NCBI GenBank assembly: GCA_016987375.1
Contig: PJRA01000077.1
Location: 1,287,352-1,301,975 of the forward strand
Source of the DNA: Brachionus koreanus
Taxonomy: Eukaryota > Rotifera > Eurotatoria > Ploima > Brachionidae
DNA length: 14,624 nt
Direction of reading: 5' to 3'
Each line of letters starts with the position of its first letter. Positions within the stretch are counted from its first letter, which is position 1. The notes beneath the pieces were generated by a model, which worked only from the letters and a program-made list of their open reading frames with translations, searched no databases and was not told the origin of the DNA. Shown here in pieces: positions 1 to 10,200 of the stretch. Position numbers and translations under genes: made by a program.

Positions 1-1704
1 ATTTTTCAAATTAATAATTTAAAAAAAAAAATACATTCCCTTAAGTTTAGATTCCGGAAAAATATGAAATAATTCTTTAATAATCTTATTTTAAGCTTAA
101 AATCATTGCATTGGTTAAATGTAAAACCAAAAATTTTTGATAGATAATATGCCTTCAATTCCGACTTCAATCCTATGATTTAAAAACTATACCACACATT
201 ATCTTGCATGGTTTTCGAAAACAACTTTTCAGTGCTATGAAGTTAAAAGGGTTTGATGTGTCATTTTTGTCATTCATGTGTCTAAATGGGGGAATTTCAG
301 GCTTTTTTAAAACGATTTAATATTTATTTAATATATATTTGTCATATGAAAAAAAAATTGAAATAAAAATTAAGCATTATTTTTAAAAGGAATTTAATTA
401 TTACCTGTGTTTATTTTATGCAAAAAAAACTATAATACTGAATTTGGAACAAATTTTTTTATTTAATGTATTTTCTTAAGAATCTTATTAAAATACTAAA
501 TATAAGATAAAAAATACAAAAAAGATAGCTCTAAAGGCCAGGGTATGTATAAAATCTAAAAGATTTTAGTCTAAGTCAAAAGAAAAAAGTCTAAATATTA
601 GAGCTAGTATCAAAAATAAAAACAATTTAGAAAAATTTCAAATTATCTTTCTAATTATCGATCTTGGCACTTTTTAGCATTCTCCAAAGAAAGAAAAGTA
701 TAGAAAGGAAAATAAGTTTTACCTTTTCCTTTAGTTCTTATCTTTGAATTAGATTAAAAAAACTGATTTTGAGAAATGTTTTGGGGTATTTTTCGATTAT
801 CGACATTTTTTGAAAATAGAATTTAAGGGATAAGGTTACATTGATATAAAAATGTTGAATCGTTAATTTGATTAAAAAATCAAGAAAGATAAAAAGCGTA
901 AATTTTTATTGAACATTATCAGATTAATTAATATTTAATTTTCTTTTTTTTGTTGTATAATACTTTCCTTTCAATCAATTATTTTATTTATTTATTATTA
1001 TTAATTCAAGCCTCATAGGCAAAATAATAAAATTTTGAGAATATAAAAAATAATCAATTTAGAGAAAATTAAAAAAGTTTTTACAAAATAGAGTAAAAAA
1101 ATACAATTTAAATAGAAATCAAAATAGGAATTTATAAAAACTCAATTATCTCAAAAAAAACCCTATAATCAGGTAAAAAAGTCCATTTTCAATCAATTAT
1201 GTAATAATAAATTGAAAAAGTGATAAAATAAAACGTAATTGACATTAATTACAAAAATAAGATGAAATGTTTTTATTTTTTAAAATTTATTTTTTGTATT
1301 TTTATCAAAAATTTTTTTTTTGTCATTTTCTGATTCAAATTGAATCCATTATGAATTCAAAGTAATTTCTTAAAGAATACATTGAAATTTAATTGCGCAT
1401 AAAAGATTTTTTGATCAAAAAAAAAAACAATGAAATTTTATAAAAATTTTTAGATGGGACATTCTGTTCAGTTTGAAATAAATAATTTAAATAGGTTAAA
1501 AGATTATTCTGAATTATTATTATGATTATTATTCAGATTATTCGGAAGAAGACCATTTTGAAAAAATATATCAGTAAAACTTCAATCATTTAACTATCAT
1601 TAGGCAAATAATTTATGCAACTTAGGATTTACTGAGAAATATATCTTTTATCTAATGTTAATCTTAAGACTTAAGACTAATTTTTAATTTTTATAAAAAC
1701 AACG
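1..1704. other. Gene-free AT-rich intergenic DNA
   Basis: I see no coding signal, RNA gene or element with recognisable ends here. The stretch is mostly A/T runs and short tandem patterns (for example ATT/TTA repeats near 975-1000). Small local features are a hairpin of TAAAATCT and AGATTTTA around 549-567, a GCCT-CAT-AGGC hairpin near 1010-1020, and a 33-bp segment at 1385-1417 that recurs at 9091-9123. Stop codons are dense in all frames, so no long exon can be supported. Confidence 0.7.
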
Positions 1705-1711
1705 AAAAAAA
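1705..1711 (-). terminator. Pol III terminator of tRNA-Glu copy 1
   Basis: On the minus strand a run of seven T follows the tRNA 3' end after only four bases. This is the standard RNA polymerase III stop signal and supports the tRNA being a transcribed gene rather than a dead copy. Confidence 0.8.
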
Positions 1712-1715
1712 GGTT

Positions 1716-1787
1716 TTCCCACACCGGGAATTGAACCCGGGCCGCCTGCGTGAAAGGCAGGAATCCTAACCACTAGACCATATGGGA
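1716..1787 (-). tRNA. tRNA-Glu (anticodon TTC), copy 1
   Basis: This 72-nt gene folds as a complete cloverleaf on the minus strand. The acceptor arms TCCCATA and TGTGGGA pair with one T-G wobble and are followed by discriminator A. The anticodon stem CCTGC/GCAGG closes the loop CTTTCAC, whose anticodon TTC (1752-1754) reads GAA codons. The T arm is CGGG-TTCAATT-CCCG. The internal promoter is intact: an A box around TGGTCTAGTGG and a B box GGTTCAATTCC. No CCA is encoded, as expected for a eukaryotic nuclear tRNA, and there is no intron. It starts 46 bp downstream of the IL-17-like stop codon on the same strand. The sequence is identical to the copy at 10427-10498, while the flanks differ. Confidence 0.97.
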
Positions 1788-1823
1788 TTATTAGTATTAA
1801 TGAAAATATTTGTTTATAAATAT

Positions 1824-1829
1824 TTTATT
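1824..1829 (-). promoter_or_regulatory. Poly(A) signal AATAAA of the IL-17-like gene
   Basis: AATAAA lies four bases after the TAA stop on the minus strand. With usual cleavage 10-30 nt further on, the mRNA would end before the tRNA starts at 1787, so the 3' UTR would be only about 20-40 nt. This is inferred from position and motif alone; AT-rich DNA offers many chance AATAAA matches. Confidence 0.5.
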
Positions 1830-1833
1830 CTAT

Positions 1834-2391
1834 TTATTTATGTTTGGTTGGAAATTCATTCTCAGTTGATCTGAAAGAAATGAGTGCTAAATTAGTCCCA
1901 CAAGTACAGCCTGTATTCACAAGCTCATAATCGGGTCGCCAGTAAAAAAACCCGTCTGTTTGGCACTCATCTCTTACAAGTACATGTTTTTGGCTCCATA
2001 TTGGCAAACATTGATACATATCTTTGAACAAAAATGTACCAGGTTGAACAAAGCATGCTCTACAAGTACAAACTGTTTGTTTAATAAAGAATGGAAATTT
2101 GTTTTTTCGTCGAACTATTCTGTACTGTCTTGGACAAATTGATTTTTGCTCTTCAAAATCAATTGTCCTATTTACCAGATTGCATTGAGAATTTTCAAAT
2201 ACATGGTCATCTGACACCAAGCTTACAGATGAACGTTTAAATTTGTTGTATTTGAGTTCAACTTGTTCATATCTCAGAGTTGCTTCTATAAACTCGTTTA
2301 GCTTTTTGTGCAAATAGTCCTCACTGGGGTCTAAACAGCACATAATAGTTAGAGCATTTACCAACAAACCAATTACTAATTTTTTTAGCAT
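1834..2391 (-). CDS. IL-17-like secreted cystine-knot cytokine, intronless
   Basis: A single 185-codon exon encodes a predicted secreted protein. Residues 1-19 form a signal peptide: Lys-Lys, a hydrophobic core, then Cys-Cys. The C-terminal half has the IL-17 family cysteine layout: CP at 86-87, the cluster C108-T-C110-R-A-C113, C128 followed by LPIW, C143, and the hallmark pair in NTGCTCG (C162, C164). The segment RRKNKFPFFI before the cluster also fits the family (basic residue, Asn, Pro, Ile). There is one N-glycosylation sequon, NRT, at 74-76. Family members are dimeric extracellular ligands of IL-17 receptors in animal immunity and, in nematodes, neural signalling. That role is inferred here, not shown. 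The length (150-200 residues is usual) and the ATG followed at once by a signal peptide support this start and a complete gene. I cannot assign an orthologue. It sits 186 bp downstream of the eL14 stop, on the same strand. Confidence 0.8.
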   Translation of the reverse strand: MLKKLVIGLLVNALTIMCCLDPSEDYLHKKLNEFIEATLRYEQVELKYNKFKRSSVSLVSDDHVFENSQCNLVNRTIDFEEQKSICPRQYRIVRRKNKFPFFIKQTVCTCRACFVQPGTFLFKDMYQCLPIWSQKHVLVRDECQTDGFFYWRPDYELVNTGCTCGTNLALISFRSTENEFPTKHK

Positions 2392-2572
2392 TCTTTTATC
2401 AAAATTTCAAAAATAAATTTTTTTTATTTTTCTATTTATTTAACTTAAACTTATCTCTTGTTTTTACAAGAAATTTAATTTTTGAGCTTTGTTTTTGTTG
2501 AATGAATAAAAAAAATTAAATTTTTTTTTTTTTAAATTATTTATTTCAAATGAACTCATTTAGCTAAATGAA

Positions 2573-2578
2573 TTTATT
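2573..2578 (-). promoter_or_regulatory. Poly(A) signal AATAAA overlapping the eL14 stop
   Basis: The minus strand reads TGAATAAA, so the poly(A) hexamer begins on the last base of the eL14 stop codon. If used, the mRNA would have almost no 3' UTR. No other candidate is as close, but use of the signal is inferred. Confidence 0.45.
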
Positions 2579-3261
2579 CATTTTTTGCCGGTCTTCTTGG
2601 CTCCAGATTTTTTAGCTTCAGCATTAGCTTTTCTAGCTTTGATTCTAAGTTTGCCAACTTCCAAAGCGATCAAACGATTTCTCTATAAAAATAATTTTTC
2701 AGTTTAGATTTAAAATAAAAATTTATGTAGATAATTACGGCTTGTTTGGCTCTCATTAACTTAAATCTATCAAAATCGGTCAAGCTTGTTCTTGCTTGTT
2801 TAGCAGCTAGTCTTTTGGCCCATCCGCTTTCGGTCCATTTTTTATCAATCTCAGCCTTGGCCCAGGCGGCTTTAACACTGGCGGCGCGAGCGCTGTGTTG
2901 GATTTTGATCACATATTTAGTCAAATAGAGGGTCTTTAGATTCAATGCTTGTCTTCTGAAATTTGGACCATCAGCCAAGACCTTTATTTTTAAGCTAATT
3001 AAAAAACAAAATACTCATAAATTGTAATTAATTTTGTACTCTATTTTGGTCGATGACGTCAACGATGGCGATTAGTTTGCCTTGTTCAGGTCCGAAGGCG
3101 ACATAGGCAACACGTCCGATTTGAACGAATTTTGTGTAAGTCTGTAAAAAAAAAGAGAGTTTAGAGCGCTCGGTCAAGGTTGAATTTTGGCAATATAGAT
3201 CGATTTTTTAATCGATTAAAACGGATATAGCCATTGAATATTTTAAAAAGTTAATTACCAT
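2578..3261 (-). CDS. RPL14: 60S ribosomal protein L14 (eL14), four exons
   Basis: The gene encodes eL14, a component of the large cytosolic ribosomal subunit. Spliced exons on the minus strand are 3261-3259 (ATG only), 3141-3040 (34 codons), 2981-2739 (81 codons) and 2682-2578 (34 codons plus TGA), giving 150 residues. All introns are phase 0 and run GT..AG, with lengths of 117, 58 and 56 bp. Exon 2 encodes the SH3-like fold, with [14 protein letters not shown], then [14 protein letters not shown]. Exon 3 begins VLADGP and contains FRRQALNLK and the family signature [13 protein letters not shown]. The last exon is a Lys/Ala-rich tail ending KKTGKK, as in other animal eL14 proteins. The length is typical for an invertebrate. 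The ATG-only first exon is inferred from ATG|GTAATT with a matching phase-0 acceptor TTTTTACAG, so the protein would begin M-TYTKFV. The acceptor before exon 3 (TAAAAATAAAG) has little pyrimidine. Confidence 0.95.
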
Positions 3262-4533
3262 TTTTGAAGCTGTATGTTAAGTATTTAAATTTTAGTATTT
3301 TGCTTCTCTACTTGTAAATCTTTTCTAGTGAGTTTAGAAAAATATTAAGCAGTATACGGCTCAAAATGCAGATTGTTTTGCTTTACCATTAATTTGAATT
3401 GATCGTGTGCTTTTTACACTTTTTTAAAGCATATTTGAAAATTTTTATTTTGCATATTTTTTTTTAGATTTTAGATTTTAAAATAAAGCTAACAAACAGT
3501 CTTGTTTTGTAAATTTAAATAGCCGTTTTGGACTTGTTTTTTTTTTGGATATTTTTCTAAACTATCCAAAAACAAAACCAAGATATTTGTCACAATTTTC
3601 AAAACAAGGATAAAAAATAAATTAGAAAATATTTTCGATTTAAGTGACAAAACAAGTCTGAATGAATTTTAGTATTTTATTTTTATTATTAAAGCTAAAA
3701 TTTGATTTAATTTTATCAGTACAAATTAACTAACAATTTTAATAAATACAACCTGGCTAAGGATAAGCAAATTTTCGTTTAGTCCAGTAAAATAAAATTT
3801 TTTTTAAGTACTTGATAAAAGTTTCCGAAATTTTTGAGATTTCCTCAAACTGAACTTTTTTTAATATTTTTGAGTCTTCTTGAATAGCTCTTGATGGCTA
3901 ATAAAATCTACTCCTTGTTTTTATTTTTTTATTTTTTTTATTGTAAAATTATTTAAAGCTTAATCCTCATTTTGAGTATTTGAGAATTAACTTTAGTGGA
4001 AAAAACATCTCTTATAATTTAAACTAAATTTTTTCTTTATCAAAGAAAGTTCAAATTATATTTTAAACTTAAGGGTTTTTAGTCAAATAGTTCATTAAAA
4101 CGCTTTTTGGTCATCTTTCATTTAATATTATAGTTTTTTTTTTCAAATTTGTTTGAATATTAAAAATCAAATCTTATTTAAATGAGCATTTTTGAACAAA
4201 CAATTTTATGATTTTCCTAAATAAATTAATATTTTACATCTAACATGTTAATATAAACAAGACAACTAAATATTATACCTCAATCAAGATAAGTAGTTTT
4301 ATTTAGTCAATTTGATATTTTCTTTTTTAAAAGTAAGAAAATAAATCCTTATTGAAAAGCTTTGTCATCAAAATTTGAAACAGTTATAAAATGTTTATTC
4401 AAACTTGATTTTTTTTAAATTTCTTCAATTGCCTTTTAAAGCTTCTGATAAGTGATTTTACTCAATTAGCTTTAGAAATAATTTAATTCAACAAATATTT
4501 ATATTTTTTATATACTTTGGTTTTCCACAATTG
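3262..4533. other. Intergenic DNA upstream of eL14
   Basis: This should hold the eL14 promoter and 5' UTR, just upstream of the ATG at 3261. I see no clear TATA box or 5' terminal oligopyrimidine tract there. The rest is AT-rich with stops in all frames. The only structured part I can point to is the inverted-repeat segment at 3497-3660, listed separately. Confidence 0.6.
3497..3660. repeat. Weak fold-back segment with nested inverted repeats
   Basis: Outer arms 3497-3510 and 3647-3660 match in inverted orientation at 13 of 14 positions (CAGTCTTGTTTTGT against CAGACTTGTTTTGT). Inside is a perfect 10-bp stem, TTTTTGGATA (3542-3551) and TATCCAAAAA (3563-3572), with an 11-nt loop. The motif CTTGTTTT recurs several times between them. 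It could be an eroded miniature transposon, but I find no convincing target duplication, and repeats built on T-runs arise easily in such DNA. Confidence 0.35.
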
Positions 4534-4535
4534 TA

Positions 4536-4744
4536 TTAGGGTTAGTCAAAAAAATTAATTAGAAAGCTCTGCAAGTTACCTTTTCTCATCACAAGTAATG
4601 AACCGTCATAAAAATCATTTAATTAAAATTTCGATCAACAGTTTTAGAGTCAATGAGAAAAAGAGTTGGACACATCATTTGAAGAGTATTCAATTTTGAA
4701 TTTAACATTTGAAAAAATAAAAATATTTTTTTGACTAACCCTAA
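4536..4744. mobile_element. 209-bp MITE with perfect 20-bp terminal inverted repeats, TA target
   Basis: The left end (4536-4555) begins TTAGGGTTAGTC followed by seven A and a T. The right end (4725-4744) is its exact reverse complement. Both ends abut a TA dinucleotide (4534-4535 and 4745-4746), the target duplication expected of Tc1/mariner-superfamily insertions. At 209 bp with no coding capacity it fits a non-autonomous miniature element mobilised in trans. The interior is AT-rich and not recognisable as transposase. I cannot link it to either transposase remnant further right, because their full terminal repeats are not visible. Confidence 0.85.
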
Positions 4745-6260
4745 TATTTTTTAAGGCATGAACTTATGGAAATTTAAAAAAGATAGCAAAGATAACTGGT
4801 TTAGCAAAAATAATTTTTAAAAAATAGCATAAAAGATAAGAAGGAATATAGAAAAATAATTTTTTGTAACAAAAAATTATTGTCATTTCGAAACTTTTTT
4901 TGATTTTGTACTACTATCTTCTTATATCTTGTATTTATAGAATATTTAACTTTGAATTGGTTCAACTTGGTTTATTTGACTATGCTTTTCAATAGTGATT
5001 TAAGTGATTTTTTTGATCAGTTGAATATATCGAATAAATTTTCACTATCGAAAGGTTGATTGGAAATCGAACCTTATTAATTCACTTTTTCAATTGTGAT
5101 TTTGTTCCATCATAAATTGGTTTCTTGAAAAATTAACATCTCTCTTGCAATTAGGAAATTCTTTACTAGGTTTAATCTAAAATTTTTATTATTTTTTGAC
5201 TTTTAGACGAGTTTTATTTATTTGGAATCTTAGTAGACTTCCTCATCAAAAATTCAATAAAAAAAAGGATACCTGATGGTAGTTTGTAAATTATTTAATT
5301 TCTAATTATAATAATAATAATTTTCATGAGAATTTTTTTTAATAATGATAATGATGATAAACAATTGTTCATACATTTCAATTTTCGTGTTTTTTAAAAA
5401 GCTTAAAGAAAACTTACTTTAAAAGTTAAATGATTTTTAATAGATTGAATTTTTAATTATTTAAAAAGATTATATTAAAAAAAACATAGTAATAAGTATG
5501 AATATTTAAATTCGTATTATTTCAATTCGATTCGTATTCGTAAAATTGACTTTGCCAAATTTAATTACTTTTGATTAACAATTAATTTGATTTTATTTAA
5601 TTTTGAAATTATTTTTTTATACAAGTTTTTTTGTCAATAAATAATAATAATAAAAGTTTTGGTGAAATAAATCTAATTAAATTTTGATTTTTGATTTCTA
5701 TTTTGGAAAATTGACATAAAAACAAAAAAAAATAAGAAAAAAAATGTAGAAAACATAATTTTCTTATGTTTATTTAGATATTTTTTTAATTTTGAATTAA
5801 GTCTTATTTATTTTTGGCTTTAGAATAATTATTTTATGAATTATTGATAGAATTTAGCCATGCTAGTTTAGAGCTGCAAATAAAATGAAAAATTTTAAAA
5901 TGAGCTTAAAATTAAAAATTTTTAACTAAGAAATTTTAGAAAATTTTAGCAAAAAAAGTTTAGCAAACCAAGAAGATCAAACAGTTCTTAATTAAAGTCT
6001 TTTTACAGAAAATTTACAGAAAAATAGAGTAACTCTAAAATGCTTTGATTTTGAAAAAATCTTTTTAACTAGTTTTGAAATAATTTTAAGAGATTGTTAT
6101 TTTATATAGTTTTCTACTATTGATTATTTAATGACCATGTGTCTTTAATAAAATTCCAAAAATTTTTTTTTTTCTTTAAATTTGACTTAATTTAGATTTT
6201 TATTTTCAAATCCTTAAAAGAAAAATAATTCATCAATTTTTAAAATAAAAATTTATATTA

Positions 6261-6294
6261 AACTTCGAATTTAAATAAAAGAAAATTCGAAGTT
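6261..6294. repeat. Perfect 12-bp hairpin
   Basis: AACTTCGAATTT (6261-6272) is the exact reverse complement of AAATTCGAAGTT (6283-6294), with a 10-nt A-rich loop. The central TTCGAA makes it less trivial than an A/T palindrome. No T-run or coding region beside it suggests a terminator. Function unknown. Confidence 0.6.
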
Positions 6295-7283
6295 GACTTC
6301 ATTCGCCCTCACATCTGTCATGTAGTCATATGCAAACAAAATTTTCAACTAATAGTTATCTAACTTTTATTTAAATAATTGCTAATTTAATTTTTTTGAT
6401 ATAGTTTCAAAAATTACATATTGATCAAATATGACCTTAATTTAGAATTATATTGTCTACTAAATAAAACTAGTTTTGCTTTTCTTAGACAGGCAAGTGA
6501 AATTAGATATCTGTCGCTTTTGTATTACTGTGGTAAACTGTAAAAATTTTTTTTTGTTGAGAAAATAATTTAGGTGATCAAGTCGAATTTTTTTATATTA
6601 AGAAAAGATTGACTTAAAAAAATATCATTTATTAAGCATAAAATTTACAAAGAGATACCAAAAATAAGCTGAATTAAAGCCGTAAATAAAATTTTTTTAA
6701 GAACTTCTACTACTAATTGAAGTCCAATTATTTTTTAGTACATGCTTTTACAACATTAAAAAAATAACTTAATTTATTCAAAAATTTAAACTGAATGTCC
6801 TATCGAATATCACCAGCGAATTTACAGAAAACAAATTGACATTACAAACATTTAAATCTCACGTTTTCTCATCTCAATTAAAATAAACCCATTCAAATCT
6901 TTTAAGTCACGTTCAAAACACTAAATCTGGGTACATTTAACTCAAAGCCATTCAAAAACAATGACTATTTACAACAAATCCTTAAAATCCAATCTTTAAG
7001 TTACATAACTCTCGAATGAATCCATCAGTAGTAACTTAATGACCATTGGTTTTACATTTATAGTTCAATTCTATGTCTAATTAAAACACCAAAAACACTC
7101 GTTTCATTAGACCTTATATATCATGTTTACCAAACGGGTTTATAGATTGTTTTTATTTATATTGATAAACAATATTTGGTTAATTGTATTTCTTAGTGTT
7201 TGTTTCCTTAAGATTAATTTATACAAAATAAAGATTTTGTAGATCTCTATTCAAAAATCTCACTATAGTTTAAATTTATTGAC

Positions 7284-7291
7284 TTTTGTAG
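7284..7291 (+). promoter_or_regulatory. Candidate 3' splice site just before the start codon
   Basis: CTTTTGTAG ends at 7291, four bases before the ATG at 7296, after a T-rich tract. It looks like an acceptor for a 5' UTR intron or for a trans-spliced leader. No matching donor upstream is clear, so this is only a candidate. Confidence 0.35.
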
Positions 7292-7295
7292 ATAT

Positions 7296-10200
7296 ATGGG
7301 AATGGGTCACAGTCAATCAAGCATCAGTCCTAAGAAAAGCTACTATTCAGTCGAATATTTAAATGCAGATTTTGAACAAGAACTGAACAGAATAGTTAAA
7401 AGCAATGAGTTATCTTTGGCTAAAAAATCGAGCTCGAACAGCGCGAACGTTAGTCGAAGCAAGTCGTTTGTCAAGCCCGAGAACCGAGTCTTGCCACCTC
7501 TGTTTCAGAAGAAGCAGCTTCGAAAAACAAATTTATTACAAACAGACGGCTCAAGAAAAACGTGGAGAAACAGCTCTAAGCTTAAGAAATCCAATTCAAC
7601 AGTTTTAAGCTCGGATTCGGCCAAGCCGGGTATCATAAGAACTTGGCTTAACAAATCTGTACAAAATTTAAACAGAGATTGTGATTTGTGTTCGTTGGAC
7701 AGTCTCGATCAAGATATTAATCTTGTTGATAATAGAAAATTGTGCAACGAACCTAAAATAAGAGTGATATCTCAGTTTCCGATTGATTCAAAAGTCTACA
7801 GACACTACATATCAGGCAAAAATGTTGACAAACTAAATCAGTCTGTGCCAGCCTCGACTATTATTCAGTCCGTTTATACTAAAGACTTGGAGCCCACTTA
7901 TGATTCAATACATGATTTTAAAAGCAAAAAATCTAGTTCATCTATTTCATTGAATTCTACATCAACATTTTCGTCAATAACAAAGTCATCTGATTTGCTT
8001 TTTGGTGATTCGACCAGAAAATACGCTTTGGATTCATTAAATTCATCTATTTTTTCGGCTCTTACATCTAGTTCTGTGGTCAATAGTTCCAACTCAATGT
8101 ATCAGAAAAAAAATTGTCTAAGTAGACCAATTTTTAAGAATGATTATAGCAACAATTTCAATCAGTACACTAATGATCCGTGTTCTGATCCAGAATTTAA
8201 TTTTTCAAGTGAGTCAAATTACTATGATTTTTTATCAAATGCAAATAGTGGTCTTATGGTCAATAAGAATCAATCAAAAACGCCTTTTCGTAATGCATCT
8301 ATTAATTTTGCAGGTAAAATTAACAGCTAAAAGTATCTTTTTATTGAATATTTATGATTTTTTCAATATTTTCAAATTAAATGACATATAAAGAGAATTT
8401 AATCATTTATTTTGTTTGTCTTAACACCCAAATTTTAATATATTTGAAATTTATAACATAAAATTTCTATTTTTTTAGTAATAAATTGTTAAGTTCGTAG
8501 TAAGTACTCGAAGATATGTCTTTTACAAACTTAACTAGAGACTAAACTTATTTAAAATAAGTTCTAACTTGTATTTTTTTTCAAAGATATTTCGAAATTC
8601 AAATACAAATGGAACAATGTTTCTCTCTTTTTTCTCATGATCTTTTGATTTATGTCCTTTATTTACATAAGATAAAATATTTCATCCAAGTATTGTTTAG
8701 CATTGCAGTATTTTTTTTTAATTTTTTTTTATTTTAGTAAATTTTAATTTATCTAAAAGAGAAGAATTTTTGTTCCATTTTTAGTTGAATTTCACAATAC
8801 CATTTTCAAAATTAGGATAAATTAAAAATTGAAGCCTAATAGATCATTCTTAAGACAAAATAAAAAAAATTATTTAAAATTTGATTCAGCTCAGGAACTA
8901 AATTTATCATTTGATAGATTTTTTAAGGAACTTTTAAAAAATACACGTAAAAATTTTGATCAAATTTCATTTTTATGTCAAAAAATATAAAATGCGCTAT
9001 ATACTTCAACATACTGTTAGAATTATCAATCTTTTTCCAAAAATTTAAAATAAAGCTTTAGAATTTTACAAAATGTAAAAATCTGTGATTAAATTTAATT
9101 GCGCGTTTAAAATATTTTGATCATATTTGAAAAATGAAGTTTGATCAAAATGTTTTTCTTTTTTTTGTATAAAAACTTTTTAATCTTTTATTAAAATATT
9201 AGATAAAATTATTAATTTTATCTGATAAAATTTTTCTATGCTAATTATTTGAAATTATTTTAAAAAGAAAATCTTTAATAATTATTTATTGATACTAAAA
9301 AAATTCGTTTAAGACCAAACAAAACGAGTGAATGAGAAGATTCAAGATGAAATCCAAAAAGCATTCGCTGATCGTTTAAAAAGATTTGGGAATGCAGAAA
9401 AATTTTTAGAATCAGACTCAAGCTATATTGAAAATTCCAATTTAAAAAACCACTCATCAATCAAAGGAATTGACATTCGCTCCAAAATTAGAGCGTAAAG
9501 ATATAATATGTTATTTTAATTTTTTTTAATTTTTTCTTTAGCATTGAAGAGAACATAATCAAGCAGGAACTAAAGCTGTCAAAACCTTCGGCATTTAAAA
9601 AAATTGAGCCGAAAAAACATCTACTCAAAGTACAAAAAGACATTCCAAATTTTTACTTAAGCCGTTCTAATGGTGAACAACAAGAACAAGAAGTGAGAAT
9701 AGAATTTAGCTCTGAAGAAAAGGAAGACGACAAGATAAAATTTATTGAGATTGTTGACTGCAAGCGACAAAAGTATAAATTTATTCCTGAAGATGAAGAA
9801 ATGGTATTTAGTACGCCGCCTCCACCACCCGGATACAAAGATGACTACAGCTATCTAAATGATGTGTCAGAAAAGACGCGTGCTGTTAATAGCAATTTTA
9901 TTCTAAAACCTAAAGATAGTGATTATAAAATGATTAATAAAGATTTGATTCCAGGAGTAATTTTAGTCGAGTCTCAAAACAATTCAAAACAAGCAAGCAA
10001 AAACATACAAAGATCTTTTTCAAAGTCACGACGCAAAGGTCTAGACGAAGTTTTTCCTGAGATAAATTTAAAAAGTCATGAATATGAAAATTTGACAAAG
10101 ACTAATCAATGGTGCCCAGCTTCGGACTTGAATGAATTTGAGGACTCGGATTACGAATCTAATTATCACGTCAACGATAATCCTAACTATTTATTCAATT

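Larger units (their letters stand above)
4747..7291. other. Intergenic DNA between the MITE and the unknown gene
   Basis: No coding exon, RNA gene or transposon end can be supported. Notable local features are a perfect 12-bp hairpin at 6261-6294 and a G-poor, A/C-rich block at about 6780-7130. The part next to 7292 probably contains the promoter and 5' leader of the following gene, including a possible splice acceptor ending at 7291. Confidence 0.6.

Noticed and set aside
1960..2142. Open frame on the plus strand opposite the IL-17-like gene
   Set aside because: It is antisense to a gene with a clear signal peptide and family cysteines, and its translation shows no domain.
2746..2928. Open frame on the plus strand opposite eL14 exon 3
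   Set aside because: It is the antisense shadow of a well-supported ribosomal protein exon.
4536..4746. Telomere-like TTAGGG at the ends of an element
   Set aside because: There is one unit at each end in inverted orientation, not a tandem array. It is part of the MITE terminal repeat, not an interstitial telomere.
7405..8391. Further frames overlapping exon 1 of the unknown gene (7405-7608 and 8140-8391 on plus, 7898-8092 on minus)
   Set aside because: They overlap the longer frame that has consistent splice phases. Their composition is that of shifted or antisense Ser/Asn codons.
9275..9838. Minus-strand frames at 9275-9460 and 9653-9838
   Set aside because: They are antisense to exons 2 and 3 of the unknown gene; the glycine run in one is the complement of the proline run.
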